Assembly: GCF_005877055.1 (NCBI RefSeq)
Contig: NZ_CP039424.1
Location: 1-64,000 of the forward strand
Length of the DNA: 64,000 nucleotides
Source of the DNA: Citricoccus sp. SGAir0253
GTDB taxonomy: Bacteria > Actinomycetota > Actinomycetes > Actinomycetales > Micrococcaceae
Reading direction: 5' to 3'
Below the pieces are notes generated by a model. The model was given only the letters and a program-made list of their open reading frames with translations. It made no database searches and was not told where the DNA came from. A program made the translations under genes and the position numbers. Below are positions 56,408-64,000 of this stretch, piece after piece (position 1 is the stretch's first letter; each line of letters opens with the position of its first letter).

Positions 56408-56998
56408 TCAGCCGCGGCCCTGCGGCACGTCGGCCTCGGGGCCCTCCTCGGCGGCCGGCTCCGGCTCCACGGTCTCGACGTCACGGCCCTGCGGCTCGTC
56501 GGTGGGGGTGTGCTCACCGGCGGCCTCGAAGCGCTCGATCGAGGCGGCCAGCTCGGCCTCGGCGGCTTCGCGGCCCTCCCACGCCTCGGCCTTGACCCAC
56601 TTGCCCGGCTCCAGGTCCTTGTAGCGGGTGAAGAAGTGCTCGATCTCCTTGCGCAGCCACTCGTCGATGTCCTCGAGCTCCTGGATGTGGTCGAAGCGCT
56701 TGTCCGAGGGGACGCAGATGAGCTTGGCGTCGCCGCCGCCGTCGTCGGTCATGTTGAACACGCCGACCGGGCGGGACTCCACGATCACGCCGGGCACCAG
56801 GTCGAACCCGGGCAGGTAGACGAGTGCGTCCAGCGGGTCGCCGTCCTCGCCGAGGGTGTTCTCGAAGTAGCCGTAGTGGGTCGGGTACTGCATCGAGGTG
56901 AACAGCACCCGGTCCAGGCGCAGCCGGCCCGTCTCGTGGTCGAACTCGTACTTGACCCGGGAGGCGGCCGGGATCTCGATGGTCACGTCATGGTTCAT
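56408..56998 (-). CDS. ppa: Inorganic pyrophosphatase
   Basis: Family I soluble pyrophosphatase, which hydrolyses PPi and pulls biosynthetic reactions forward. The conserved core spans about 1-160: IPAASRVKYEFDHETG, YPTHYGYFENTLGEDGDPLDALVY with the metal-binding aspartates (GEDGDPLD), and VPSDKRFDHI. The last 35 residues are an acidic tail (EPEPAAEEGPEAD) not needed for the fold. ATG 56998 has AAGGAG about 9 nt upstream. Monocistronic; divergent from dacB. Confidence 0.97.
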   Translation of the reverse strand: MNHDVTIEIPAASRVKYEFDHETGRLRLDRVLFTSMQYPTHYGYFENTLGEDGDPLDALVYLPGFDLVPGVIVESRPVGVFNMTDDGGGDAKLICVPSDKRFDHIQELEDIDEWLRKEIEHFFTRYKDLEPGKWVKAEAWEGREAAEAELAASIERFEAAGEHTPTDEPQGRDVETVEPEPAAEEGPEADVPQGRG

Positions 56999-57062
56999 GG
57001 ATTCAGGCTCCTTGGCGATGCGTGGAGGTCAGGGGGTCGCCACCGCGCCGGGGCGCGGCATC

Positions 57063-57068
57063 TAGACT
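57063..57068 (+). promoter_or_regulatory. Candidate -10 for dacB
   Basis: TAGACT, about 90 nt upstream of the dacB GTG, in the ppa-dacB divergent region. Confidence 0.4.
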
Positions 57069-57165
57069 CAAGGGTAGCCCCCGGCCAGGCGCCTCCCGGC
57101 TCCCGTCCGCCCGCGGTCCGCCGCGTGACGCCCGGCCCGTTCCGCTCCGTCCAGGAAGCCCTGCC

Positions 57166-58836
57166 GTGACCCCTCGAGACCCCCGACGCCGGCCCGCCGC
57201 GCGCGCCTCCCGGCGCGCCCTCGGCGCCGTGCTGGCCCTGCTCCTGGCCGGTGCCACCGCCGGCTGTGACGTGCAGGGACTGCTTCCCGGCGCCGAGCCC
57301 AGCCGGGACGCGACGCCGGCCCCCTTCCCGGACTCCTCGCTCACCTCGGTCGGCGCGTGGCTGCCCGGGCCGGAGGCCGGGCGCGCCGCGGACGGCGCGG
57401 AGGCCTCGTCCGCCGCGCCGGGCCCGTCGGCCAGGGAGTCCGCGTCCCCCTCGGCCGCCCCCTCGTCCTCGCGCCCGGCCTCGGGGGAACCGTCCCCGTC
57501 CTCCGCGGCACCGACGGGCGCGGCGGCGCCCCGGGACCCGGAGGAGGCGGCCGCCTTCGCGGAGCTGGCCGGCCTGCCGGACCTGACCCCCCTGCTGGTC
57601 CCGTCGCCGGAGCCCGCGGTCCTCGGGCCCGCCCTGGACGAGGCCCTGGACCTGGCCGACGGGGAGATGTCCGCGGCCGTCGTAGACGCCCTGACCGGCG
57701 AGGTCCTCTACGACCGGGATGCTGACGAGCCCGCGGCGCCGGCCTCCGCGGTCAAGATCCTCACGGCCATCGCCGCCCTCGAGGTGCTCGGCCCGGAGCA
57801 CCGCTACACGACCTCGGCCGTGGCCCTGCCCGGGCACGTGGGGGCCAAGGAGGTCACCCACGTGGTCCTGGATGCCGGTGGCGACGTGCTGCTGGGCACG
57901 GGCGGCAACGGCGAGGAGGCCAGCGGCCGCGCCGGGCTCGGGACGCTGGCCCGGCGCGCGGCGGACCGGCTGGCCGAGGAGGGCACCACGGGGACCGTGA
58001 CGGTGCGCGTGGACGACACGGGGTACGCCGGCCCGCGCGCCTCCCCGGACTGGAGCCCGGACATCGTCACCTCGGGCAACGCCTCCGTGGTCCAGCCGAT
58101 CGCCACCTACGGCGGCCGGGCGTGGCCGAGCACGGCCACCGACCGGCTGAACGACCCGGCGCTCTACGCGGCCGAGGTCTTCCGCGACCGGCTCGCGGTC
58201 CACGCGGCCCGGAAGGGCCTGGACGTGGTGGTGGACGACGGCGTGGAGCGGCTGGCGCTCAAGGGGCGCGGGACGGAGCTGGCCGGCGTGGAGTCGGCGC
58301 GGGTCGCCGAGCAGGTGCAGTACATGCTCAAGGCCTCGGACAACCAGGTCGCCGAGGCCACCGGCCGCAACGTGGCCCTCGCCGAGGGCGGCCGGGGCAG
58401 CTTCGAGGGCGCCGCCGCGGCGATCGAGCGGGCGGTGGCCCGCCTCGGCGTGGACACGGAGGGCCTGCGCCTCGTGGACGCGTCCGGGCTGTCCGGGGAG
58501 AACCGGGTCACCGCGCTGCAGCTGACCGGGGCGCTGCAGGCCGCGGCCACGGACCCGGACCTGGACACGGCGGCCACGGGACTGCCCGTGGCCGGCCGGG
58601 ACGGCACCCTGGAGCAGCGGATGGTCGGCACCCCCGCCGAGGGCGTGGTGCACGCCAAGACCGGCACGCTCAGCGAGGTGGCGTCCCTGACGGGCACGGT
58701 GGAGACCGGGGACGGTCGGCAGCTGCTGTTCAGCTTCATCGCCCGGGACCAGCCGGGCGTGCTCACGGACGCACGGCTCGCCGTGGACCGCGGCGCGGTG
58801 CTGCTGGCCGAGTGCGGATGCCGTCGGGACGAGTGA
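57166..58836 (+). CDS. dacB: D-alanyl-D-alanine carboxypeptidase/endopeptidase (PBP4 type)
   Basis: Class C penicillin-binding protein of the S13 family that trims peptidoglycan stem peptides. The 556 residues start with a signal sequence (RRALGAVLALLLAGATAGC, C34 as an imperfect lipobox cysteine), so it is probably exported and may be a lipoprotein. A 110-residue Ser/Pro/Ala linker precedes the enzyme. SxxK is S194-K197 (PASAVKIL), SxN is in KASDNQVAEA and KTG in VHAKTGTLSE. GTG 57166 is preferred over the longer frame. The order ppa-dacB-metalloprotease-tilS-hpt-ftsH is conserved in actinobacteria. Confidence 0.93.
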   Translation: MTPRDPRRRPAARASRRALGAVLALLLAGATAGCDVQGLLPGAEPSRDATPAPFPDSSLTSVGAWLPGPEAGRAADGAEASSAAPGPSARESASPSAAPSSSRPASGEPSPSSAAPTGAAAPRDPEEAAAFAELAGLPDLTPLLVPSPEPAVLGPALDEALDLADGEMSAAVVDALTGEVLYDRDADEPAAPASAVKILTAIAALEVLGPEHRYTTSAVALPGHVGAKEVTHVVLDAGGDVLLGTGGNGEEASGRAGLGTLARRAADRLAEEGTTGTVTVRVDDTGYAGPRASPDWSPDIVTSGNASVVQPIATYGGRAWPSTATDRLNDPALYAAEVFRDRLAVHAARKGLDVVVDDGVERLALKGRGTELAGVESARVAEQVQYMLKASDNQVAEATGRNVALAEGGRGSFEGAAAAIERAVARLGVDTEGLRLVDASGLSGENRVTALQLTGALQAAATDPDLDTAATGLPVAGRDGTLEQRMVGTPAEGVVHAKTGTLSEVASLTGTVETGDGRQLLFSFIARDQPGVLTDARLAVDRGAVLLAECGCRRDE

Positions 58837-58852
58837 TCCGTCCGGCCCTGTC

Positions 58853-58880
58853 TTTGCCTTCGCAAACCAGCGGGTAGGAT
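58853..58880 (+). promoter_or_regulatory. Promoter and candidate operator of the HTH gene
   Basis: TAGGAT (58875-58880) is 7 nt before ATG 58888. The inverted repeat TTTGC-CTTC-GCAAA (58853-58866) covers the -35 position, as expected for an autoregulatory operator of the HTH protein encoded just downstream. Confidence 0.55.
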
Positions 58881-58887
58881 CGTGGCC

Positions 58888-59364
58888 ATGTCCCTGCCCG
58901 TGACCGAACACCGACTGTCCCAGCAGCGGGCCATCTACGGCAGCCCCCTCGCCGAGCGCTTCGGGGCCGTGATGGCGGCCTACGGGCTCAGCCAGCGGTC
59001 CCTCGCCCGCGTGCTCGGGCTGTCCGCGCCCATGCTCTCCCAGTTGATCAACGCCCAGCGCATCAAGATCGGCAACCCGGCCGTCTACGAGCGCCTCGTG
59101 CTGCTCGAGGAGCTGCAGGACCAGCCCGATCCCGAGCACGTCCTCGCCGAGGTGCAGGCCTCCGAGCCGGTGCTGACCACGCACGCCTCGCGGGCCCGTG
59201 TGCCGGACACGGGCCGGCGCCCGGGCGGGGAGGTCGTCGTGCCCCTGTCCCGGCTGGCCGGGCGCGCCCCCCTGCTCGCCGCCGCCGAGGCCGCCCGGCA
59301 GGCCGGCTCCGAGGGCCTGGCCCTCGCGCTCGAGCAGGCCGCCGCGCTCAGCCGCGTGGACTGA
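58888..59364 (+). CDS. XRE-type helix-turn-helix regulator
   Basis: 158-residue DNA-binding protein. The HTH lies at about 20-55 (RFGAVMAAYGLSQRSLARVLGLSAPMLSQLIN, seen in its parts YGLSQRSLARVLGLS and PMLSQLIN). The remainder is an Ala/Arg/Leu-rich helical region of unknown use. ATG 58888 is favoured over the in-frame GTG 58882 by the 7-nt distance to TAGGAT. It sits between dacB and the metalloprotease gene, a conserved actinobacterial position. Targets unknown; autoregulation is suggested by the inverted repeat in its promoter. Confidence 0.88.
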   Translation: MSLPVTEHRLSQQRAIYGSPLAERFGAVMAAYGLSQRSLARVLGLSAPMLSQLINAQRIKIGNPAVYERLVLLEELQDQPDPEHVLAEVQASEPVLTTHASRARVPDTGRRPGGEVVVPLSRLAGRAPLLAAAEAARQAGSEGLALALEQAAALSRVD

Positions 59365-59505
59365 GCCCCGCGGGCCCCTCCGCGGACACCGGGGCCCTCC
59401 GGCGCCGCGCCCTCCGCGGCGACCTCCCACCGGGGACCCGGCCCGGTCCCCGCGCCGGGCGCCCCGCGCCGTGCCGCCCCCCTGTGGCGGGGTGGGCGGG
59501 TGTGG

Positions 59506-59511
59506 TGGGAT
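59506..59511 (+). promoter_or_regulatory. -10-like hexamer of a likely leaderless mRNA
   Basis: TGGGAT, 6 nt before ATG 59518. The gap 59365-59517 otherwise holds only GC-rich DNA. Confidence 0.45.
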
Positions 59512-59517
59512 GGGTCC

Positions 59518-60711
59518 ATGGACTCCACCGTCTCGGACCCCGCCGCCCCCACCCCGCAGGGCGTCACCCCGCCCATCGACTGGGACGTGGCCGCCGCCAC
59601 GGCCGCCCGGCTGTGCGCGGCCGGCCCCCGCTTCACCCGGCGCCAGGCCGAGCGCGAGGCCGAGGGGCTGCGGCGCGCCGCCGAGGCCTCCGTGGACCAC
59701 GTCCACCGGCTCACCCGGCTCGAGGCCGCCCGGGACCTGCGCGACTCCGACGTGCTGGTGGTGGACCGCCCCACGTGGATCCGCGCCAACACCCAGGCCT
59801 TCTCCACGCTGCTTGCCCCCGCGTTCGAGCACATCCGCGCGGCCCGGCCGGCCGAGTACGCCCGGACCACGAGCGGGCTCGCCCCGTCCGCCACGGGCGT
59901 GGAGACCGGTGCCGTGCTGGCGTTCCTGTCCTCGAAGGTCCTGGGCCAGTACGAGCCCTTCTGCGCCCTGCCCGGCCCGGACGGCACGCCGGCGGGCCCC
60001 CACGGCGGGCGGCTGCTGCTGGTGGCCCCCAACATCGCCGAGGTCCGCGTGGAGCTCAACGTGGACCCGGAGGACTTCCGGCTGTGGGTGTGCCTGCACG
60101 AGCAGACCCACCGCGTGCAGTTCGCCGCCGCCCCGTGGCTGCGCGGGTACCTGCAGGACAACATCATCACGATGGTCTCGGGCATGTTCGACAAGGTGGA
60201 CACCCTGCCCGAGCGGCTCTCCACCCGCGTCCGGGCGCTGCTGCGCGGCCCCGAGGCGGACGAGCGTTCCGTGGCCGGGGGCGAGGGCTCGCCCGAGCTC
60301 GGCACCGACACCCACCCGGCCTCGATGGGCCTGCTCGAGCTGATCCAGGACCCCGAGGACAAGGCCAGGCTGGCCCAGCTCACCGCCGTGATGTCCCTGC
60401 TGGAGGGGCACGCCAACGTCATCATGGACGGCATCGACGCGTCCGTGGTGCCCACCGTCAAGACCATCCGCCAGCGCTTCGACCACCGGGACGCCACCCG
60501 GTCCTCCCTGGACCGGTGGGTCCGCCGCTTCCTCGGCATGGACGCCAAGATGCAGCAGTACCGGGACGGCCAGCGCTTCGTGAAGCGGGTCGTGCGCGAC
60601 CTCGGCATGGACGGGTTCAACGCGGTGTGGGAGGCCCCCGGGCACCTGCCCACCGAGCGCGAGCTGCACCACCCCGAGGAGTGGATCGAGCGGATGCGGG
60701 GGCGCAGCTGA
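59518..60711 (+). CDS. Zinc-dependent metalloprotease family protein
   Basis: Actinobacterial family of putative zinc metalloproteases with uncertain function (in databases also described as F420-biosynthesis-associated, without proof). The 397 residues start DWDVAAATAARLCAAGP. The zinc site HExxH is at H194-H198 in CLHEQTHRVQFAAAPWL, and a downstream EGHANVIMDG supplies the likely third ligand region. No signal peptide, so a cytoplasmic protein. The 3' end overlaps tilS by 31 nt under the start chosen for tilS. The pair is conserved in actinobacteria. Confidence 0.88.
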   Translation: MDSTVSDPAAPTPQGVTPPIDWDVAAATAARLCAAGPRFTRRQAEREAEGLRRAAEASVDHVHRLTRLEAARDLRDSDVLVVDRPTWIRANTQAFSTLLAPAFEHIRAARPAEYARTTSGLAPSATGVETGAVLAFLSSKVLGQYEPFCALPGPDGTPAGPHGGRLLLVAPNIAEVRVELNVDPEDFRLWVCLHEQTHRVQFAAAPWLRGYLQDNIITMVSGMFDKVDTLPERLSTRVRALLRGPEADERSVAGGEGSPELGTDTHPASMGLLELIQDPEDKARLAQLTAVMSLLEGHANVIMDGIDASVVPTVKTIRQRFDHRDATRSSLDRWVRRFLGMDAKMQQYRDGQRFVKRVVRDLGMDGFNAVWEAPGHLPTERELHHPEEWIERMRGRS

Positions 60712-61913
60712 GCGCACACCCCGGCCCGACGGCGCCCGCCGGGCCCCCGGACTGGCCGCCTCGGTCCCGCTGGCCCGAGCCGCTGCACCGCGCGGTCGCG
60801 GCGGTGCGCGCCGCCGTCGCGGGCCGCGCGCTGCCCCTGGTCGCCCTCTCCGGCGGTGCGGACTCCGCGGCCCTCGCCGTCGCCGTCGCCGAGGCCCTGC
60901 GGACCGGGCCGGGACTGCCCGGCGGGGCCGGCGCCGTCGTGGTGGACCACGGCCTGCAGGCCGGCTCGGCCCGGGTGGCGCGCGACGCCGCGGCCCTGGC
61001 CCGGCGGCTCGGACTGGACCCCGTGACCGTGGAGACCGTGGAGGTGACCGTCTCCGGGTCCGGTCCGGAGGCCGACGCCCGCGCCGCCCGCCACGCCGCG
61101 CTCGCCGCGGCCGCGGCCCGGGCCGGTTCGCAGGCGGTGCTGCTGGCCCACACGCGCGACGACCAGGCCGAGCAGGTCCTGCTCGGGCTGGCCCGCGGCT
61201 CCGGGACCCGCTCGCTGGCCGGGATGCCGCCCGGGCGCGGGCTCCTGGTGCGCCCCCTGCTCGGGCTGGGCCGCCGGGACACGGAGGCCATCTGCCGCTG
61301 GGCCGGGATCCGCTGGTGGGAGGACCCCGCCAACGCCGACCCGGCCTTCCTGCGCTCGCGGGTCCGCACGCTCGTCCTGCCCCTGCTCGAGGATCCCCGG
61401 CGCGGACTGGGCCCCGGGGTGGCCGCCGCGCTCGCGCGCAGCGCCGAGATGGCCGCCGAGGACGCGGACGCCCTGGACCAGTGGGCGGCGGCCGAGTACA
61501 CCCGGCTGGCGGCCGGAGGTCCGGGGGGCGGTGGCCCGAGGGCTGGCGGCGGGGACGGCGGGCCGCTGGCGGGCGACGCGCGGGACGCCGTCGCGGGGGC
61601 GGCCGCCGGGGCCGCGGTGGCCCTGCCGCTCGAGGACCTCGCGGCCCTGCCGGACGCGGTCCGGCGCCGCGTCATCGGCCGCGCGGTGGTCTCGGCGGGC
61701 GGGGAACGGCCCAGCCGGGAGCGCGTGCTGGCGGTCGACGCCCTGGTGGGGACGCGCTCGACGGGGGGCGGATCGGCGGGCCCGGTCGAGCTGGCCGGCG
61801 GGGTCACCGTGCGCCGTCGGCGCCGGGCCGGGTATGCGAGACTGGTCTTCTACGCCGGCCGGCCGTCACCCCCCACCTCGGGGCCGGACCGCCCGCCGGC
61901 GTCATCCCGGTAG
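60681..61913 (+). CDS. tilS: tRNA(Ile)-lysidine synthetase
   Basis: ATP-pyrophosphatase that converts the wobble C of tRNA-Ile(CAU) to lysidine so that AUA codons are read as Ile. The PP-loop SGGADSAAL is present, followed by VVVDHGLQAGSA, AHTRDDQAEQVLLGLARGSG and RPLLGLGR. About 410 residues, with an Ala/Gly-rich insertion near 275-315. The start is uncertain: GTG 60681 overlaps the metalloprotease gene by 31 nt and has GAGGA directly before it; the next usable starts would remove part of the N-terminal helix. hpt follows 24 nt downstream. Confidence 0.9.
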   Translation: MDRADAGAQLSAHPGPTAPAGPPDWPPRSRWPEPLHRAVAAVRAAVAGRALPLVALSGGADSAALAVAVAEALRTGPGLPGGAGAVVVDHGLQAGSARVARDAAALARRLGLDPVTVETVEVTVSGSGPEADARAARHAALAAAAARAGSQAVLLAHTRDDQAEQVLLGLARGSGTRSLAGMPPGRGLLVRPLLGLGRRDTEAICRWAGIRWWEDPANADPAFLRSRVRTLVLPLLEDPRRGLGPGVAAALARSAEMAAEDADALDQWAAAEYTRLAAGGPGGGGPRAGGGDGGPLAGDARDAVAGAAAGAAVALPLEDLAALPDAVRRRVIGRAVVSAGGERPSRERVLAVDALVGTRSTGGGSAGPVELAGGVTVRRRRRAGYARLVFYAGRPSPPTSGPDRPPASSR

Positions 61914-61937
61914 CAGAACTCAGCAGGAGCAGCCCGC

Positions 61938-62489
61938 ATGGAAGCACAGGACGTGCACGGCGACCTGGATCACGTGCTCATGACCACGGAGCAGATCCAG
62001 GAGACCATCAAGGATCTCGCAGCGCAGATCGACCGCGACTACGAGGACAAGGACGTCCTGCTGGTGGCCGTGCTCAAGGGCGCGGTCATGGTCATGGCCG
62101 ACCTCTCGCGTGCCCTGCGCTCGCACGTGACCCTCGACTTCATGGCCGTCTCCTCCTACGGCTCCGGCACCCAGTCCTCCGGCGTGGTGCGCATCCTCAA
62201 GGACCTCGACGCCGACCTCATGGGCCGCCACGTGCTGATCGTCGAGGACATCATCGACTCGGGCCTGACCCTGTCCTGGCTCAAGACCAACCTGGAGTCC
62301 CGCGGCCCGGCCTCCGTGGAGATCTGCGCCTTCCTGCGCAAGCCCGAGGCCATGAAGGTGGACATCGACGTCAAGTACGTCGGCAAGGACATCCCCAACG
62401 AGTTCGTGGTCGGCTACGGCCTCGACTTCGACGAGCGGTACCGCAACCTGGACTTCATCGGCACGCTCGCCCCGCACGTCTACTCCTGA
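61938..62489 (+). CDS. hpt: Hypoxanthine phosphoribosyltransferase
   Basis: Purine salvage enzyme making IMP (or GMP) from hypoxanthine (guanine) and PRPP. The 183 residues have the PRPP-binding loop [17 protein letters not shown], the [16 protein letters not shown] motif and the C-terminal [19 protein letters not shown] 61938 follows CAGGAGC. It lies between tilS and ftsH, the common actinobacterial order. Confidence 0.97.
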   Translation: MEAQDVHGDLDHVLMTTEQIQETIKDLAAQIDRDYEDKDVLLVAVLKGAVMVMADLSRALRSHVTLDFMAVSSYGSGTQSSGVVRILKDLDADLMGRHVLIVEDIIDSGLTLSWLKTNLESRGPASVEICAFLRKPEAMKVDIDVKYVGKDIPNEFVVGYGLDFDERYRNLDFIGTLAPHVYS

Positions 62490-62496
62490 GCCGCCT

Positions 62497-62546
62497 CCAC
62501 AGGTTGTCCACAGCGTGATTAACAGCTGTGGGCAACCTGTGGACAA
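62497..62546. other. DnaA-box hairpin between hpt and ftsH
   Basis: An 18-bp inverted repeat with one mismatch (62497-62514 with 62525-62542) and a 10-nt AT-rich loop (GTGATTAACA). It contains a perfect TTGTCCACA at 62504-62512, its complement at 62538-62546, and TTGCCCACA (complement) at 62527-62535. It could be an hpt terminator, a DnaA-binding regulatory site for ftsH, or both. Confidence 0.65.
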
Positions 62547-62650
62547 CGTGCCGGACGCCGATCCCCCGGCGCGCGGGCGTCCCGGCCGCGGCCCCCGGTG
62601 GCCCCGGGCATTCCACCGCTCGCGAACGGCGGGCTCCCAGCACCGCGCCG

Positions 62651-62671
62651 TAGACTCGCGCCCGGTACCGT
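62651..62671 (+). promoter_or_regulatory. Candidate ftsH -10 elements
   Basis: TAGACT (62651-62656) and TACCGT (62666-62671), 75-90 nt upstream of the ftsH start. Confidence 0.4.
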
Positions 62672-62747
62672 TGACGGGTACGGCAGGACCGTGTCCCGCC
62701 GCCGGTGGACGGATCGTCCGCGCCGCAGGCCGAGGTCAGGAGAGTTG

Positions 62748-64000
62748 TTGAACGCCAAGAAGGTCTTCAAGGGCCCGATCATCTGGATCGTCCTGGCCGC
62801 GTTGTTCCTCGTCCTGCTCGTCCCCGCCCTCACGCAGGGCTCGAGCGCCCGCGTGGACACCAACGTCGGCCTGGCGCTGCTCCAGGAGGACAAGGCCGAG
62901 CAGGCCCGCATCCAGGACGGCGAGCAGCGCGTGGACCTGACGCTGCGGGACCCCTACGTCCAGGACGGCCGGGAGCTCGGCGAGGAGGTCTACTTCTACT
63001 ACTCCACGGCCCGCGCGGAGAAGGTGGTCGAGGCCATCGACGACTCCTCGCTGGACGGCTTCACGGACCAGCCGGTGCAGAACAACTGGCTGCTGTCCCT
63101 GCTCGGGTTCATGGTCCCGTTCATCCTGATCGCCCTCGTGTTCTGGTTCCTGATGTCCCGGGTCCAGGGCGGCGGCGGAAAGGTCATGCAGTTCGGCAAG
63201 TCCAAGGCCAAGCTGATCACCAAGGACATGCCGCAGGTGACGTTCGCGGACGTCGCCGGGGCGGACGAGGCGGTCGAGGAGCTCCACGAGATCAAGGAGT
63301 TCCTCTCCGAGCCCACCAAGTTCCAGGCCGTGGGCGCCAAGATCCCCAAGGGCGTGCTGCTCTACGGCCCGCCCGGGACCGGCAAGACGCTGCTGGCCAA
63401 GGCCGTCGCCGGCGAGGCGGGCGTGCCGTTCTACTCGATCTCCGGCTCGGACTTCGTGGAGATGTTCGTCGGCGTCGGCGCCTCCCGCGTGCGCGACCTC
63501 TTCGAGCAGGCCAAGAACAACTCGCCGGCCATCATCTTCGTGGACGAGATCGACGCCGTCGGGCGCCACCGCGGCGCCGGCGTGGGCGGCGGCAACGACG
63601 AGCGCGAGCAGACCCTGAACCAGCTGCTCGTGGAGATGGACGGCTTCGACGCCACCACCAACGTCATCCTCATCGCCGCCACCAACCGGCCGGACGTGCT
63701 GGACCCGGCCCTGCTGCGCCCGGGCCGCTTCGACCGCCAGATCCCGGTGGAGGCCCCCGACCTCGAGGGCCGGCACCGGATCCTGCAGGTGCACGCGCAG
63801 GGCAAGCCCATGGCGCCGGGCGTGGACCTGCACGCCCTGGCCAAGCGCACCCCGGGCTTCACGGGCGCGGACCTGGCCAACGTGCTCAACGAGGCCGCGC
63901 TGCTCACCGCGCGCTCCAACGCCCAGCTGATCGACGACCGGGCGCTGGACGAGGCGGTGGACCGCGTCATGGCCGGCCCGCAGAAGCGCTCGCGCCTCAT
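62748..64000 (+). CDS. ftsH: ATP-dependent membrane zinc metalloprotease FtsH (partial)
   Basis: Membrane AAA+ protease that degrades misfolded or regulatory membrane and soluble proteins. The visible 417 residues include membrane helix 1 ([18 protein letters not shown]), an external domain, helix 2 ([19 protein letters not shown]), and the AAA+ module with Walker A GPPGTGKT at 207-214, Walker [12 protein letters not shown] and arginine-finger region [19 protein letters not shown]. The HExxH protease domain is beyond the window end. The start is TTG: no ATG or GTG precedes the first helix, and TTG 62748 lies 5 nt after AGGAG. A second TTG directly before it (62745) is less well spaced. Confidence 0.95.
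   Translation, partial: MNAKKVFKGPIIWIVLAALFLVLLVPALTQGSSARVDTNVGLALLQEDKAEQARIQDGEQRVDLTLRDPYVQDGRELGEEVYFYYSTARAEKVVEAIDDSSLDGFTDQPVQNNWLLSLLGFMVPFILIALVFWFLMSRVQGGGGKVMQFGKSKAKLITKDMPQVTFADVAGADEAVEELHEIKEFLSEPTKFQAVGAKIPKGVLLYGPPGTGKTLLAKAVAGEAGVPFYSISGSDFVEMFVGVGASRVRDLFEQAKNNSPAIIFVDEIDAVGRHRGAGVGGGNDEREQTLNQLLVEMDGFDATTNVILIAATNRPDVLDPALLRPGRFDRQIPVEAPDLEGRHRILQVHAQGKPMAPGVDLHALAKRTPGFTGADLANVLNEAALLTARSNAQLIDDRALDEAVDRVMAGPQKRSRL

Overview
The window is chromosomal DNA of a very GC-rich Gram-positive actinobacterium, most likely a member of the Micrococcaceae (Micrococcus/Kocuria/Citricoccus type). This is inferred from the order dnaA-oriC-dnaN-recF-dciA-gyrB-gyrA-DUF3566-tRNA-Ile-DLW39-tRNA-Ala, from CrgA and the PknA/PknB/PbpA/RodA/PstP/FhaB/FhaA locus, from frequent GTG starts, and from promoters of TAnnnT type. 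No plasmid, phage, IS element or CRISPR array was seen; coding density is high and gene content is mostly core. The window opens on the first base of dnaA and ends inside ftsH.

Layout. 1-11.1 kb: replication initiation and topology genes with oriC between dnaA and dnaN. 11.2-14.3 kb: tRNA-Ile, a DLW-39 micro-protein, tRNA-Ala with a very strong hairpin, a membrane-anchored helical protein of unknown function, cyclophilin and a rhomboid protease. 14.3-15.0 kb: a gene-free stretch with a second, dense cluster of DnaA boxes built around an inverted repeat. 15.0-26.4 kb: crgA, a pabA/trpG-type amidotransferase, and the minus-strand growth and division operon fhaA-fhaB-pstP-rodA-pbpA-pknA-pknB, whose junctions are mostly 4-nt start/stop overlaps. 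In the given sequence the pknA frame has no stop before pknB, probably because of a one-base change in a C6 tract.

26.6-41.2 kb: tRNA-Leu; a sqdB/sqdX-type sulfolipid pair; a YceI-like gene behind a possible PHO box and an AT-rich palindrome; a dienelactone hydrolase with an HTH-less LysR-type sensor domain; then carbon metabolism genes (gluconate kinase, uracil/xanthine permease, PfkB kinase, HAD phosphatase, glycerophosphodiesterase, aldehyde dehydrogenase, phosphoglucomutase). 41.5-47.1 kb: a DUF4190 membrane protein, then a divergent gpgP-like phosphatase and a translationally coupled four-gene operon (gpgS, GT4 glycosyltransferase, Gfo/Idh/MocA oxidoreductase, atypical MDR dehydrogenase). 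This looks like a glucosylglycerate route with uncharacterised downstream steps and is my main candidate for an undescribed pathway.

47-64 kb: amidase, a UbiB-family kinase divergent from a rhodanese-pheA pair through a 26-bp symmetric intergenic region, a diacylglycerol kinase divergent from serS, a HAD phosphatase, an HTH protein, ppa, dacB, an HTH regulator with its own candidate operator, a zinc metalloprotease, tilS, hpt, a DnaA-box hairpin, and ftsH starting at TTG.

A recurrent pattern is a TAnnnT (or near) hexamer exactly 6-7 nt before the start codon, which points to leaderless transcription of about a dozen genes. Several start codons were chosen on this basis.
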